This document shows, one piece after another, positions 20,584-29,337 of a DNA stretch of 33,781 nucleotides (the first letter of the stretch is position 1; each line of letters opens with the position of its first letter). Below the pieces are notes generated by a model, which made no database searches, was not told the origin of the DNA, and was given only the letters and a program-made list of their open reading frames with translations. Made by a program: the position numbers and the translations under genes. The stretch spans positions 1 to 33,781 of the forward strand of contig CAADGB010000472.1 in NCBI GenBank assembly GCA_900696455.1, in the 5' to 3' direction. Origin of the DNA: an uncultured delta proteobacterium (GTDB lineage Bacteria; Myxococcota_A; Polyangia; Haliangiales; Haliangiaceae).

Positions 20584-20606
20584 TCCCGTTGCGATCGGCA
20601 ACGGGA
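20584..20606. promoter_or_regulatory. Inverted repeat upstream of the ABC importer operon, possible operator
   Basis: TCCCGTTGC (20584-20592) and GCAACGGGA (20598-20606) are perfect 9-bp arms around a 5-bp centre. It lies 65 bp upstream of the -10-like box and has no T-run, so an operator is more likely than a terminator. Sugar importers are often controlled by LacI-type regulators, but the odd-length centre is not typical of their sites. Confidence 0.5.
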
Positions 20607-20660
20607 TCGCGGCCACCTGGCGCGCCAACTCCGGGTGATCAGTGAGCTTCTCGGCGTGGC

Positions 20661-20677
20661 AAGGAGGTTGCTATCGT
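20661..20677 (+). promoter_or_regulatory. Importer start signals: AAGGAGG and TATCGT
   Basis: A -10-like TATCGT (20672-20677) ends 10 nt before the ATG at 20688. A perfect AAGGAGG (20661-20667) lies 20 nt before the ATG, too far for normal pairing, and upstream of the presumed start of transcription. It is therefore probably not the ribosome site. No clear -35 was found. Confidence 0.35.
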
Positions 20678-20687
20678 CCGGGCCAAC

Positions 20688-21788
20688 ATGTGCGAGGTAC
20701 GGCTCTCGGGCATCCGCAAGGTCTACGACGGCGCGCGCGCGGCGCGGCCGGCCGTCGACCGGCTCGACCTGACATTCACGTCCGGAGAGCTGGTCGTCCT
20801 GGTCGGCCCGGCGGGCTGCGGCAAGTCGACCACCCTGCGCATCGTCGCCGGGCTCGAGGACCCCACCGAGGGTCACGTCCTCATCGACGGCCGCGACGTC
20901 ACCGCGATGCCGCCGGCGCAGCGCGACATCGCGATGGTGTTCCAGAGCTACGCGCTCTACCCCCACATGAGCGTGTTCGAGAACCTCGCCTTCGCGCTGC
21001 GCATCCGCAAGCTGCCCGAGGCCGAGATCCGGACCCGGGTCGAGGAGGTGGCCAAGAACCTCGCCATCGACAGCTACCTCGACCGCCGGCCCAAGGCGCT
21101 CTCGGGCGGGCAGCGGCAGCGGGTCGCGATCGGCCGCGCCGTCGTGCGCCGGCCCAAGGTCTTCCTCTTCGACGAGCCGCTGTCCAACCTCGACGCCAAG
21201 CTGCGCGGCGACATGCGGCGCGAGATCGCGCGCATCCACCGCGAGTCGGCGACGACCTCGCTCTACGTCACCCACGACCAGATCGAGGCCATGACCCTGG
21301 CCGACCGCATCGTCGTGCTCAAGGACGGCACCCTGCAGCAGGTGGGCACGCCGCTCGAGATCTACCAGCGGCCGGCCAACCGCTTCGTCGCCGGCTTCTT
21401 CGGCACCCCGGCCATGAACTTCCTGTCGGCGGCGCTCGAGGACGCCGGGGGCGCGCGCGCCGCCCGCGGCCTCGGCTTCCAGGTGCCGGTGCCGTCGCAC
21501 CTCGACGGCCTGGGCAAGGACGACCGCGGCGACGTGGTCATCGGCATCCGCCCCGAGGACATCGGCCTCGATCGACGCGCCGACCGGGTGCCGCTGCCCG
21601 GCGCGGTGCAGCTCCGCGAGGTCCTGGGCGCCGAGGTCGTGCTCCACGTCGCGTCGCCGGCCGGCGAGGTGACGGTGCGCGCCGACGCCCGCACCCCCGG
21701 CCGCCCCGGCGACGCGGTCACGCTGTGGCTCGACCCCGGCGCCGTGCACTGGTTCGACGCCCGCTCGGAGCACCGGCTGGCGTCATGA
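20688..21788 (+). CDS. malK: Sugar ABC importer ATPase (MalK/UgpC type)
   Basis: This 366-aa cytoplasmic ATPase has all motifs intact: Walker A GPAGCGKST (40-48), Q-loop FQSYALYPHMSVFENL, signature LSGGQRQRVAIGRA (~138), Walker B VFLFDEPLSNLD (~162), and H-loop YVTHDQIEAMTLADR. A C-terminal TOBE/regulatory domain follows (PANRFVAGFFGTPAMNFL; VVIGIRPEDIGL). Length and motifs match the carbohydrate CUT1 class. It is the first gene of a four-gene operon and overlaps the binding-protein gene by 4 bp. It energises uptake through the two permeases encoded downstream. The partner genes favour a maltose/maltodextrin-type substrate, but UgpC/MsmK-like ATPases are very similar. Confidence 0.92.
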   Translation: MCEVRLSGIRKVYDGARAARPAVDRLDLTFTSGELVVLVGPAGCGKSTTLRIVAGLEDPTEGHVLIDGRDVTAMPPAQRDIAMVFQSYALYPHMSVFENLAFALRIRKLPEAEIRTRVEEVAKNLAIDSYLDRRPKALSGGQRQRVAIGRAVVRRPKVFLFDEPLSNLDAKLRGDMRREIARIHRESATTSLYVTHDQIEAMTLADRIVVLKDGTLQQVGTPLEIYQRPANRFVAGFFGTPAMNFLSAALEDAGGARAARGLGFQVPVPSHLDGLGKDDRGDVVIGIRPEDIGLDRRADRVPLPGAVQLREVLGAEVVLHVASPAGEVTVRADARTPGRPGDAVTLWLDPGAVHWFDARSEHRLAS

Positions 21789-22990
21789 CCGCGGCGCTCT
21801 CGAGGTCCCGGCCGGCGGCGCGAGCCGCCGCGCTGGCCGCCGCCTTGGCGCTGGCCGCCTGCGGCCGCGCCGGCGACGACGCGGTCACGCTGTGGCACGC
21901 CTACAGCGGCGACGAGCGGGCGGCGCTCGAGGACGAGGCCGCGCGCTGGAACCGCGACCACCCCGAGCGCACCGTGCGCCTGGTCGCGGTGCCCTACGAC
22001 GCCTTCGCCGACAAGATCACGAGCGCGATCCCCAACGGCAACGGCCCCGACCTCTTCGTCTACTCCCACGATCGCGTCGGCGACTGGGTGGCGTCGGGGC
22101 TGCTCGAGCCCATCGAGTTCTGGATCGACGGCGACACCGCCGCGACCTGGGCCGACGACGCGCTGGCGGCGATGGCCTACCGCGGCTCGCTGTGGGGGCT
22201 GCCGCTGGCGGTCAAGTCGCTGGCCCTCTACGTGCGCACCGACCTGGTCGCGGCGGCGCTGACCACCACCGACGAGCTCTTCGCGATGGCGCCCGGCCTG
22301 CGCGCCCGCGGCGTCTTCCCGCTGTCGTACCCGGTCGACGATCTGTACGGCCACGCCGCGTGGCTGCACGGCTTCGGCGGCCAGACCCTCGACGCCGACG
22401 GCCGGGCCGCGATCGCGACCCCCGAGGCGGTGGCGGCGGCGGCCTTCGCCCGCGAGCTGGTGGTGCGCGAGGTCGTGCCGCGGGACGCCGACGTCGCCCT
22501 GACCGCGACCCTGTTCAACGAGGGCAAGGCGGCGATGGCGATGTCGGGGCCCTGGTTCCAGGGCGACATCGCCGGCGGCGTGCCGTGGACCGTCACCACC
22601 TTGCCGGTGGTGTCGGCGACCGGACGCCCGGCGGCGCCGTTCCTGGGCGCCGAGGGCGTGCTGATGTCGGCGCGGGCCCGCGACAAGGACGCGGCGATCG
22701 CGGTGATGCTGGCCCTGGCCGGCGACGACGCCGCCGGCCGCCGCGCCCGCCGCGCCCGCCAGGTCGTGCCCAACCCGCGCGCCTACGACGGCGACCTCGC
22801 CGCCGATCCGGTGCTCGACGCCTTCCGCCGCCAGCTCGACGCCAGCGTGGCGATGCCGGCGGTGCCGCTCATGCGCGCGGTGTGGACGCCGTACAAGAAC
22901 GCCCTGGGCAGCGTGGTGTCGGGCGCCAGCCGGCCGGCCGACGCCCTCGACCGGGTGGCCAGCGAGATCCGGACCTACGAGGCGCCGTAG
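21785..22990 (+). CDS. malE: Sugar-binding lipoprotein of ABC importer (MalE-like)
   Basis: This 401-aa extracytoplasmic solute-binding protein has a lipoprotein signal ending LAAC (Cys26). Family-1 features include VTLWHAYSGDE near the start, FVYSHDRVGDWVASGLLEPI, GSLWGLPLAVKSLALYVRTDLV, and TLFNEGKAAMAMSGPWFQGDI. The last closely recalls the MalE FNxGxxAMxxxGPW block. The C-terminal MPAVPLMRAVWTPYKNAL also matches the MalE pattern. It captures the sugar and delivers it to MalF/MalG. The start codon overlaps the ATPase stop (ATGA). The ligand is probably a maltose-like oligosaccharide, inferred from these blocks. Confidence 0.88.
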   Translation: MTAALSRSRPAARAAALAAALALAACGRAGDDAVTLWHAYSGDERAALEDEAARWNRDHPERTVRLVAVPYDAFADKITSAIPNGNGPDLFVYSHDRVGDWVASGLLEPIEFWIDGDTAATWADDALAAMAYRGSLWGLPLAVKSLALYVRTDLVAAALTTTDELFAMAPGLRARGVFPLSYPVDDLYGHAAWLHGFGGQTLDADGRAAIATPEAVAAAAFARELVVREVVPRDADVALTATLFNEGKAAMAMSGPWFQGDIAGGVPWTVTTLPVVSATGRPAAPFLGAEGVLMSARARDKDAAIAVMLALAGDDAAGRRARRARQVVPNPRAYDGDLAADPVLDAFRRQLDASVAMPAVPLMRAVWTPYKNALGSVVSGASRPADALDRVASEIRTYEAP

Positions 22991-22994
22991 TACC

Positions 22995-24593
22995 GTGACG
23001 CCCGAGATGACCTCGACGCCCCCGCCCCGGCCGCCGGTGCGCTCGGCCCTGCGCGACGCCGCGGTGGCCGCGTTCGCGCTGTGGCTGGTGCTGTTCACGG
23101 CGTTCGTGCGCCACCGCAACCACGAGCTGGCCGACCGCGAGCGGGCGCGGGCCCAGGCGGCGGCGGCGGCGGTGGCCGCCGGCGAGGCCCCGCTCCACGC
23201 CACCAGCGCGCTGGGCGTGGTGCTGCCGGCGGAGCCGGACCCTCGCCACCCGTTCCTGGCCCGGCGCGCGGTGGTGGACGCCGCCGGCACCCGCGCCCTG
23301 GGCGGCGCCGAGGCGCCGGCCGCCGACAAGCTGCTCTACGACGCCGCCGCGCGCTTCGATCGCGAGGGGCCCTTCGTCGGGCTCCTCACCGACGGCAGCG
23401 GGCGGGCGGTGGCCGCGATCGCGACCCCGCGCGGGCCGGCGATCGCGGTGACCGCGCCGCCGGGCTCCCCGGCCGGCCTGCCCTGGCTCATGATGATCGG
23501 GCTCCTCGGCCTGGGCGCGGCGCTGGTCACCGCCGGCGCGCTGTCGGGGCGGGGCGCCCTCGGCGTCGGCGCCGGGCTCGCGGTGCTGGTGGTGCCGGCG
23601 TGGATGTGGGGCGGCGTGGCGCTGGCGGCGGTCGCCGGCGGGGTCGCAGCGGCGGTCGCCGTCGCCCACGGCCGCGGCGCCACCGAGCGCCTGGCCGCCG
23701 GCCTGATCGCCCACCGGGTGGCGCTGTCGTTCCTGACCCCGGCGGCGGTCGCGATGGCGGTGCTGGTGCTGGTGCCGTTCCTGGTCGGCCTGGTGATCGG
23801 CTTCTACGATCACCAGCACGGCACCTGGACCTTCGTCGGGCTCGACAACTTCGCCCGCATCCTGTCCGGCGACGGCCGCGCCTTCGACGACCCGCTCAAC
23901 TTCTGGTTCATCCTCGGCGTGACCGTGCTGTGGACCGGCGCCAACGTGCTGTTCCACGTCGTCATCGGCACCACCCTGGCCCTGGCGCTGCGCCAGCCGT
24001 GGCTGCGCGCCCGCGGCCTGTTCCGCGTGCTGCTCATCGTGCCGTGGGCCATCCCCAACTACATCACCGCCCTCATCTGGAAGGGCATGTTCCAGGGCGA
24101 GTACGGCGCGATCAACTCGCTGCTCGAGGGTGTGGGCGTCGGCGGCGTGTCGTGGTTCTCGTCGTGGGCGACCGCGTTCGCCGCCAACGTCGCCACCAAC
24201 ACCTGGCTCGGCTTCCCGTTCATGATGGTGGTGGCGCTCGGCGCCCTCGAGTCGATCCCGCGCGACCTCTACGAGGCGGCCGAGGTCGACGGCGCCAGCG
24301 CCTGGCAGCGCCTGACCCAGATCACCCTGCCCCACCTGCGGCCGGCGCTGGCCCCGGCGGTGATCCTGGGCTCGATCTGGACCTTCAACATGTTCAACGT
24401 CATCTACCTGGTGTCGGGCGGCAAGCCGGGCGGCTCGACCGACATCCTGGTCACCGACGCCTACCGCTGGGCCTTCGAGCGCGGCGAGCGCTACGGCATG
24501 GCGGCGGCCCTGGGCACGATCATCTTCCTCATCCTGCTGCTGTGGACGGTGTTCGGCACCCGGGTCACCCGCCGGACCGAGGAGGCGCCATGA
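22995..24593 (+). CDS. malF: ABC importer permease, MalF-like, with extra N-terminal module
   Basis: This 532-aa protein starts at GTG 22995; ATG at 23007 is an alternative four codons later. The core permease occupies about 235-532, with SFLTPAAVAMAVLVLVPFLVGLVIG, the FVGLDNFARIL element, and the EAA loop EAAEVDGASAWQRLTQITLPHLRPAL that contacts the ATPase. Before it lie a membrane helix (22-38), an extracytoplasmic stretch of about 120 residues (40-162), and two or three more helices (164-225). Enteric MalF also has extra N-terminal helices, but its large periplasmic domain follows the third helix. Here the domain follows the first helix and looks unrelated. It overlaps malG by 4 bp. Confidence 0.88.
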   Translation: MTPEMTSTPPPRPPVRSALRDAAVAAFALWLVLFTAFVRHRNHELADRERARAQAAAAAVAAGEAPLHATSALGVVLPAEPDPRHPFLARRAVVDAAGTRALGGAEAPAADKLLYDAAARFDREGPFVGLLTDGSGRAVAAIATPRGPAIAVTAPPGSPAGLPWLMMIGLLGLGAALVTAGALSGRGALGVGAGLAVLVVPAWMWGGVALAAVAGGVAAAVAVAHGRGATERLAAGLIAHRVALSFLTPAAVAMAVLVLVPFLVGLVIGFYDHQHGTWTFVGLDNFARILSGDGRAFDDPLNFWFILGVTVLWTGANVLFHVVIGTTLALALRQPWLRARGLFRVLLIVPWAIPNYITALIWKGMFQGEYGAINSLLEGVGVGGVSWFSSWATAFAANVATNTWLGFPFMMVVALGALESIPRDLYEAAEVDGASAWQRLTQITLPHLRPALAPAVILGSIWTFNMFNVIYLVSGGKPGGSTDILVTDAYRWAFERGERYGMAAALGTIIFLILLLWTVFGTRVTRRTEEAP

Positions 24594-25465
24594 CCGCCCC
24601 GTCGCCGCGCGCCGGCACCCGGCGGCCCCGGCCGCTGCTGATGATCGCCGTCTACGCCGCGCTGTCGGTGGCGACGGCGGCGGTGCTGTACCCGGTGCTG
24701 CTCGTCATCAAGAAGGCGTTCGAGCCCGGCCGCCAGTTCGCGCTGTCGGCGTCGCCGGTGCCCGAGGACGTCACCCTCGAGCACTTCCGCGGCCTGCTCG
24801 GCCAGCGCGGCGCCGGCGGCGAGCTGGCGTTCCTCCAGCACGCCCTGGCCTCGGTGGCGGTGGCGCTGGCCACCACCCTGGTCGGCATCGCCCTGGCCTG
24901 CACCGCCGCCTACGCCCTGTCGCGCTTCCGCTTCCCCGGCCGCCGCACCGCGCTCACCACCTTCCTGGTGGTGCAGATGTTCCCGGCCTCGCTCCTGATG
25001 CTGCCGCTCTACGTGCTCCTCGATCAGCTCCACCTCCTCAACTCGCTCACCGGCCTGGTGCTGGTCTACTCGACCACGGCGATCCCGTTCTGCGTGTGGA
25101 CGCTCAAGGGCTACTTCGACGGCCTGCCCCGCGAGCTGCTGGAGGCGGCGCGGGTCGACGGCGCCGGCCCCGCCCGCATCTTCTTCACGATCGTGCTGCC
25201 GCTGGCCCGCCCCGGCATCGCCGTCACCGCCCTGTTCTCGTTCATGACCGCGTGGAACGAGTTCATCATGGCCTCCACCTTCCTCACCGACGAGGGCAAG
25301 TACACGCTGCCGGTGCTCCTGCAGTCGAGCGTCGGCCAGTTCTCGGCCGACTGGGGCCGCTTCGCCGCCGGCGCCCTGGTCACCAGCGTGCCGGTGATGG
25401 TGCTGTTCTACGTGCTGCAGAAGTACCTGGTCGGCGGGCTGACCGCCGGCGCGGTCAAGGGCTGA
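24590..25465 (+). CDS. malG: ABC importer permease, MalG-like
   Basis: This 291-aa inner-membrane protein has six predicted helices. A strong GGAGG precedes an ATG that overlaps the malF stop. CUT1 permease hallmarks include the EAA loop EAARVDGAGPARIFFTIVLPLARPGI, preceded by CVWTLKGYFDGLPREL, and TAWNEFIMASTFL. The C-terminus GGLTAGAVKG is the highly conserved MalG ending. It pairs with MalF as the translocation pore. The DNA encoding its last codons is tandemly duplicated past the stop codon. Confidence 0.93.
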   Translation: MTAPSPRAGTRRPRPLLMIAVYAALSVATAAVLYPVLLVIKKAFEPGRQFALSASPVPEDVTLEHFRGLLGQRGAGGELAFLQHALASVAVALATTLVGIALACTAAYALSRFRFPGRRTALTTFLVVQMFPASLLMLPLYVLLDQLHLLNSLTGLVLVYSTTAIPFCVWTLKGYFDGLPRELLEAARVDGAGPARIFFTIVLPLARPGIAVTALFSFMTAWNEFIMASTFLTDEGKYTLPVLLQSSVGQFSADWGRFAAGALVTSVPVMVLFYVLQKYLVGGLTAGAVKG

Positions 25466-25479
25466 CCGCCGGCGCGGTC
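25436..25479. repeat. Tandem 21-bp duplication forming two identical hairpins at the malG stop
   Basis: A perfect 21-bp direct repeat (25436-25456 and 25459-25479, period 23) spans the malG 3' end and stop. Each copy contains GACCGCCGGCGCGGTC, a 6-bp stem with a 4-nt loop (25441-25456 and 25464-25479). The first copy encodes the conserved MalG C-terminus; the second is mostly after the stop. The paired hairpins may act as a terminator or mRNA 3' stabiliser before the convergent gene. Confidence 0.8.
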
Positions 25480-25493
25480 GGCGCGGCGGCGGG

Positions 25494-26183
25494 TCAGGCC
25501 GCGGCGCGACGCGGGCCGCGGCGTCGGGTCCGGACCAAGGCGAGCGCGCGCAGCGCGGCGGCGCCGGCGATCAGCGCGGCCAGGACCGCGGCCAGGACGC
25601 TGACGCCGGCCCGGCCGCCGTAGCTGACGGCGAAGACCGCCCACAGCGTCCACATGCCGGCGGTGTGCAGGGCCCGCCAGCGGCGCCGGCCGAGCCAGGC
25701 GGCCGCGCGATCGGTCGAGGTCGCGGCCATCGCCGCCAGGAGCGCGTAGGCGAGGCCGCCGGCGAGGAGCGTCCCCACCTCGCGGTCGGCCCAGAACGCG
25801 GTCGGCGCCACCGCGGCGAACGCGACGATCGCGGCGAGGTGACCGGCGTGGGACACCGCCAGCCCCAGGCCGAGGTAGCGACGGTTGCGCAGGAGCCACT
25901 TGCTCGCCGGCGACGGCGCCACCGCCACCAGCGGCCGGGCCACGAACGCGAGCAGGAACCAGGCGAGCGAGGTGCGCGCCGTCACCCGCAAGAGCTCGCC
26001 GAGGCTCGCCGTCAGCGGACCGGTGGCCAGGGTGGCGGCGGCCTCGACCGCGAGCACGGCGGCGGCCAGGGCGACCAGCCGCGGCCCGTCGAGCGCGGTC
26101 AGGCGCGCGCCGACGTCCGGCGGCGACGACGACGACACCGAGGGGGACCCTGCCGAGGACGTGCGCGTCATGGGGGCGACCAT
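25494..26183 (-). CDS. Ferric-reductase-like (MsrQ/YedZ-type) membrane protein
   Basis: This integral membrane protein has about six helices and two histidine-bearing helices that could bind b-haem: LAVSHAGHLAAIVAF and WRALHTAGMWTLWAVF. RTSLAWFLLAFVARPL and LLRNRRYLGLGLA are typical of the ferric reductase-like transmembrane family, which passes electrons across the membrane. The start is uncertain: a TTG at 26207 (4 nt after the RND pump stop), ATG at 26183 or ATG at 26171. The N-terminus before residue ~30 is Ser/Pro-rich. It is the last gene of the efflux operon strand and may be co-transcribed. No partner such as MsrP is nearby. The role in metal handling is inference from position. Confidence 0.7.
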   Translation of the reverse strand: MVAPMTRTSSAGSPSVSSSSPPDVGARLTALDGPRLVALAAAVLAVEAAATLATGPLTASLGELLRVTARTSLAWFLLAFVARPLVAVAPSPASKWLLRNRRYLGLGLAVSHAGHLAAIVAFAAVAPTAFWADREVGTLLAGGLAYALLAAMAATSTDRAAAWLGRRRWRALHTAGMWTLWAVFAVSYGGRAGVSVLAAVLAALIAGAAALRALALVRTRRRGPRRAAA

Positions 26184-26211
26184 GACCGGCGGCCGCGGAC
26201 CCGACAATGGG

Positions 26212-29200
26212 TCAGGTGGCCGATCCGGCCCGGCGCGCGTCGCGGGCCAGCGCCCGCCCCTCGAGCCAGCGGTAGAGCACCGGCACCACCAGCAAGTTGA
26301 GCGCGGTCGAGCTGCCGAGGCCGCCGAGGATGACCACCGCCATCGGCGCCTGCAGCTCGTTGCCCGGCTGCTCGGCGGCGAGCACCAGCGGCACCAGGGC
26401 GAGCCCGGCGCACAGCGCGGTCATGAGGATCGGGCTCAGCCGCTCGAGGCTCCCCCGCCGCACCGCCTCGTCGAGCGACGCGCCCTCGGCGGCGCGCAGG
26501 TGCTCGTAGTGCGAGACCAGCATGATGCCGTTGCGGGTGGCGATGCCGAACAGCGTGATGAACCCGACCAGCGAGCCGACGGTGAGCACCGGGTCGCTGG
26601 CGAACACCGCGATCACGCCGCCGATGAGGGCCAGCGGCAGGTTGACCATCACCAGGAGCGCGCGCCGCACCGAGCCGAAGGCGAGGTGGAGCACCAGGAA
26701 GATGGCGAGGACGACGCCGGCGGCGAGCACGGTGAGGGTCCGGCTGGCCCGCTCCTGGCTCTCGAACTGCCCGCCGTAGGCGACGTGGTAACCCTCGGGC
26801 AGGACGATCTCGCGGGCGATCCGGGCCTGGAGGTCGTCGACCACCGAGCCCAGATCGCGGCCGGCGACGTTGGCCATGATCACCATCTTGCGCTGGGCGT
26901 TCTCGCGCGTGATCGTGCTGGGCCCGACGTCGCGCCGGATCGTCGCCAGCATCGACAGCGGCAGGAGGCCGTGGCCGGGGACGGCGAGCGGCGTACGCCC
27001 CAGCTCCTCCAGCGAGTCGCGGCCGGCCGGATCGTAGCGGACGACGACGTCGAACGTGCGCTGGCGCTCGATCACCTGCGTCACCTTGCGCCCGACCAGC
27101 GCCTGCTCCATGGCCTCGGCCAGCTCGCCGCGGTGGGTGCCGGCGCGCGCCACCCGGTCGAGATCGAAGTCGACGACGACCTGGGGGATGTCGACCTGCT
27201 GCTCGATCGAGACGTCGACCGCCCCGGGCACGGCGGCCAGGACGCGCCGGATCTGCTCGGCGTGGGTGCGCAGGGTGAAGAGGTCGTCGCCGAACAGCTT
27301 GACCGCGATCGCCGCCCGCGAGCCCGACAGCATGTGGTCGATGCGGTGCGAGATCGGCTGACCGATCGTGATCGCGACCCCGGGCACCGCGCCCAGGATC
27401 CGCCGCAGCTCGTCGAGCAGGCGCGCGCGCGACCGGCCCGGCCGCAGCCGGGCCTCGATCTCGGTGACGTTGACGTCCTGGGCGTGCTCGTCGAGCTCGG
27501 CGCGGCCGGTGCGGCGCGCGGTCGAGACCACCTCGGGGACCTCCAGCAGGAGCTCCTCGAGCCGGCGCCCCATCGCGTCGCTCTCCGCCAGCGAGGTCCC
27601 GGGCACGGTCACGGCGTTGATCGTCAGGGCGCCCTCGTTGAACTCGGGGAGGAACGAGCGGCCCAACCCCGGCACCAGCGCGGCGGCGCCCACGGTGAGG
27701 GCGAGCGCGGCCGCGACCGTGAGCCGGCCGTGGCGCAGCGCCGGCGCCAGCGCCGCGGCGTAGGCGCGCTTGAGGCCGCGCACCACCAGCCCCTCGCGGT
27801 GGCGGCGGGCGGCAGCCCGCGGCAGGAGCAGCAGGCACAGGGCCGGGGTCACGGTCAGGGCCGTGATCAGGGAGGCGAAGATCGCGATCAGGTAGGCCAG
27901 GCCGAGCGGATCGAGCAGGCGGCCCTCGACGCCCTCGAGGAAGAACACCGGCACGAAGACCAGCATCACGATCACGGTCGCGAAGACGATCGAGCCCCGG
28001 ATCTCGCGACTCGCGGCGTAGACCACCTCGAGCGCCGGCCGCCGCGCCGGCGGAGGCCGCTGCGCGTTCTCGCGCAGGCGCCGGACCACGTTCTCGACGT
28101 CGATGATCGCGTCGTCGACCAGGGCGCCGATCGCGATCGTCAGCCCGCCCAGGGTCATGGTGTTGATGCCGGCGCCGACCCAGGCCAGGACGATGACCGC
28201 GACCAGGAGCGACACCGGCAGCGACAGGGCCGAGATGAGCGTGGCCCGCGGATCGACGAGGAACAGGAGGATGATCGCCACCACCAGGATCGCGCCGTCG
28301 CGCAGCGCGGTGGCCACGTTGTCGACCGCGGCGGCGATGAACTCGGCCTGGCGGAAGAGCTGGCGCTCCACCACCATGCCCTTGGGCACGGCGGTGACCA
28401 GGGCGTCGAGCTCGCGCTCGATCGCGCGGGTCAGCTCGAGGGTGTTGGCGCCGGGCTGCTTGCTGACCGCCATCACCACCGCCGGCCGGCCGTCGACCGA
28501 GCCCTCGCCGAAGCGGAGGCCGGCGCCGACCTCGATCGTCCCGAGCTGACCGACGGCGATGGGGACGCCGTCGCGGCTGGCCACGATCACCGCCGCCAGG
28601 TCGTCGCGCGAGCGGAAGCGGCCGAGGCCGCGGATCAGGTGCTGCTGCGGCCCCCGCACCAGGAAGCCGCCGGTGGCGTTCTGGTTGGAGGTCTCGAGGG
28701 CGTGGGCGACGTCGTCGAGGGTGAGCCGCCAGCGGCGCAGGCGCTCGGGATCGAGCAGGACCTGGTACTGGCGGACGCCGCCGCCGATGGCCACCACCTG
28801 GGCGACCCCCGGCACCGCCAGCAGGCGGCGGCGCACGACCCAGTCCGCCGCCTCGCGCACCTCGAAGCCGGGGTGGACGTCGCTGCGCAGGCCGACGAAC
28901 ATGATCTCGCCCATCACCGACGACACCGGCGCGAGCTGGGGCGGCGGCAGGTCGGGCGGGAGCTGGGGCAGCGCGAGCTGGAGCTTCTCGCCCACGAGCT
29001 GGCGCGCGCGCACGATGTCGGTGCCCCACGCGAACTCGACCCACACGATCGAGATGCCGACGCCCGAGGCCGAGCGCACGCGGCGGACCGCGGTCTGGCC
29101 GTTCATCGCGGTCTCGATGGGCACCGTGACCAGGGACTCGACCTCCTCGGGGGCCAGGCCGTGGGCCTCGGTCACGATCGTGACCGTCGGCGCCGTGAGG

Positions 29201-29328
29201 TCGGGGAAGACGTCGATCGGCATGCGCCAGGCCACGACCGCGCCGTAGATCGAGAGGGTCGCCGCCGCCGCCAGCACGAACGCGCGGCGGGTCAGCGACC
29301 AGCGGATGAGGCCGTCCATGAAGGTCAT
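26212..29328 (-). CDS. Heavy-metal RND efflux pump, CusA/CzcA family
   Basis: This 1038-aa inner-membrane pump is normal family length. It starts MDGLIRWSLTRRAFVLAAA and has WRMPIDVFPDLTAPTV, VESLVTVPIETAMNG and the TM4 charged motif IGALVDDAIIDVEN near residue 399. CzcA has DFGxxxDGAVVxVEN at TM4; here the first Asp is absent and the motif is closer to CusA (IGAMVDAAIVMIEN). Monovalent metal (Cu/Ag) or another ion is possible; specificity cannot be read with certainty. The second half repeats the fold (LVGFITLFGIATRNGIMLVSHYEHLR). It uses the proton gradient to expel metal through the adaptor and outer-membrane factor encoded upstream; 9 nt separate it from the adaptor gene. Confidence 0.92.
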   Translation of the reverse strand: MTFMDGLIRWSLTRRAFVLAAAATLSIYGAVVAWRMPIDVFPDLTAPTVTIVTEAHGLAPEEVESLVTVPIETAMNGQTAVRRVRSASGVGISIVWVEFAWGTDIVRARQLVGEKLQLALPQLPPDLPPPQLAPVSSVMGEIMFVGLRSDVHPGFEVREAADWVVRRRLLAVPGVAQVVAIGGGVRQYQVLLDPERLRRWRLTLDDVAHALETSNQNATGGFLVRGPQQHLIRGLGRFRSRDDLAAVIVASRDGVPIAVGQLGTIEVGAGLRFGEGSVDGRPAVVMAVSKQPGANTLELTRAIERELDALVTAVPKGMVVERQLFRQAEFIAAAVDNVATALRDGAILVVAIILLFLVDPRATLISALSLPVSLLVAVIVLAWVGAGINTMTLGGLTIAIGALVDDAIIDVENVVRRLRENAQRPPPARRPALEVVYAASREIRGSIVFATVIVMLVFVPVFFLEGVEGRLLDPLGLAYLIAIFASLITALTVTPALCLLLLPRAAARRHREGLVVRGLKRAYAAALAPALRHGRLTVAAALALTVGAAALVPGLGRSFLPEFNEGALTINAVTVPGTSLAESDAMGRRLEELLLEVPEVVSTARRTGRAELDEHAQDVNVTEIEARLRPGRSRARLLDELRRILGAVPGVAITIGQPISHRIDHMLSGSRAAIAVKLFGDDLFTLRTHAEQIRRVLAAVPGAVDVSIEQQVDIPQVVVDFDLDRVARAGTHRGELAEAMEQALVGRKVTQVIERQRTFDVVVRYDPAGRDSLEELGRTPLAVPGHGLLPLSMLATIRRDVGPSTITRENAQRKMVIMANVAGRDLGSVVDDLQARIAREIVLPEGYHVAYGGQFESQERASRTLTVLAAGVVLAIFLVLHLAFGSVRRALLVMVNLPLALIGGVIAVFASDPVLTVGSLVGFITLFGIATRNGIMLVSHYEHLRAAEGASLDEAVRRGSLERLSPILMTALCAGLALVPLVLAAEQPGNELQAPMAVVILGGLGSSTALNLLVVPVLYRWLEGRALARDARRAGSAT

Positions 29329-29337
29329 GGCCGGGTC

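Larger units (their letters stand above)
20372..20687. other. Divergent intergenic region (316 bp)
   Basis: No convincing coding sequence is present; the frames crossing it are extensions of shadows. It contains a 9-bp-arm inverted repeat at 20584-20606, two copies of GACCGGTGC (from 20481 and 20542) and the importer promoter elements at its right end. Confidence 0.6.

Noticed and set aside
20661-20667. AAGGAGG as the ribosome site of malK
   Set aside because: It is 20 nt from the ATG and lies upstream of the probable -10 box; no in-frame start codon sits at normal spacing.
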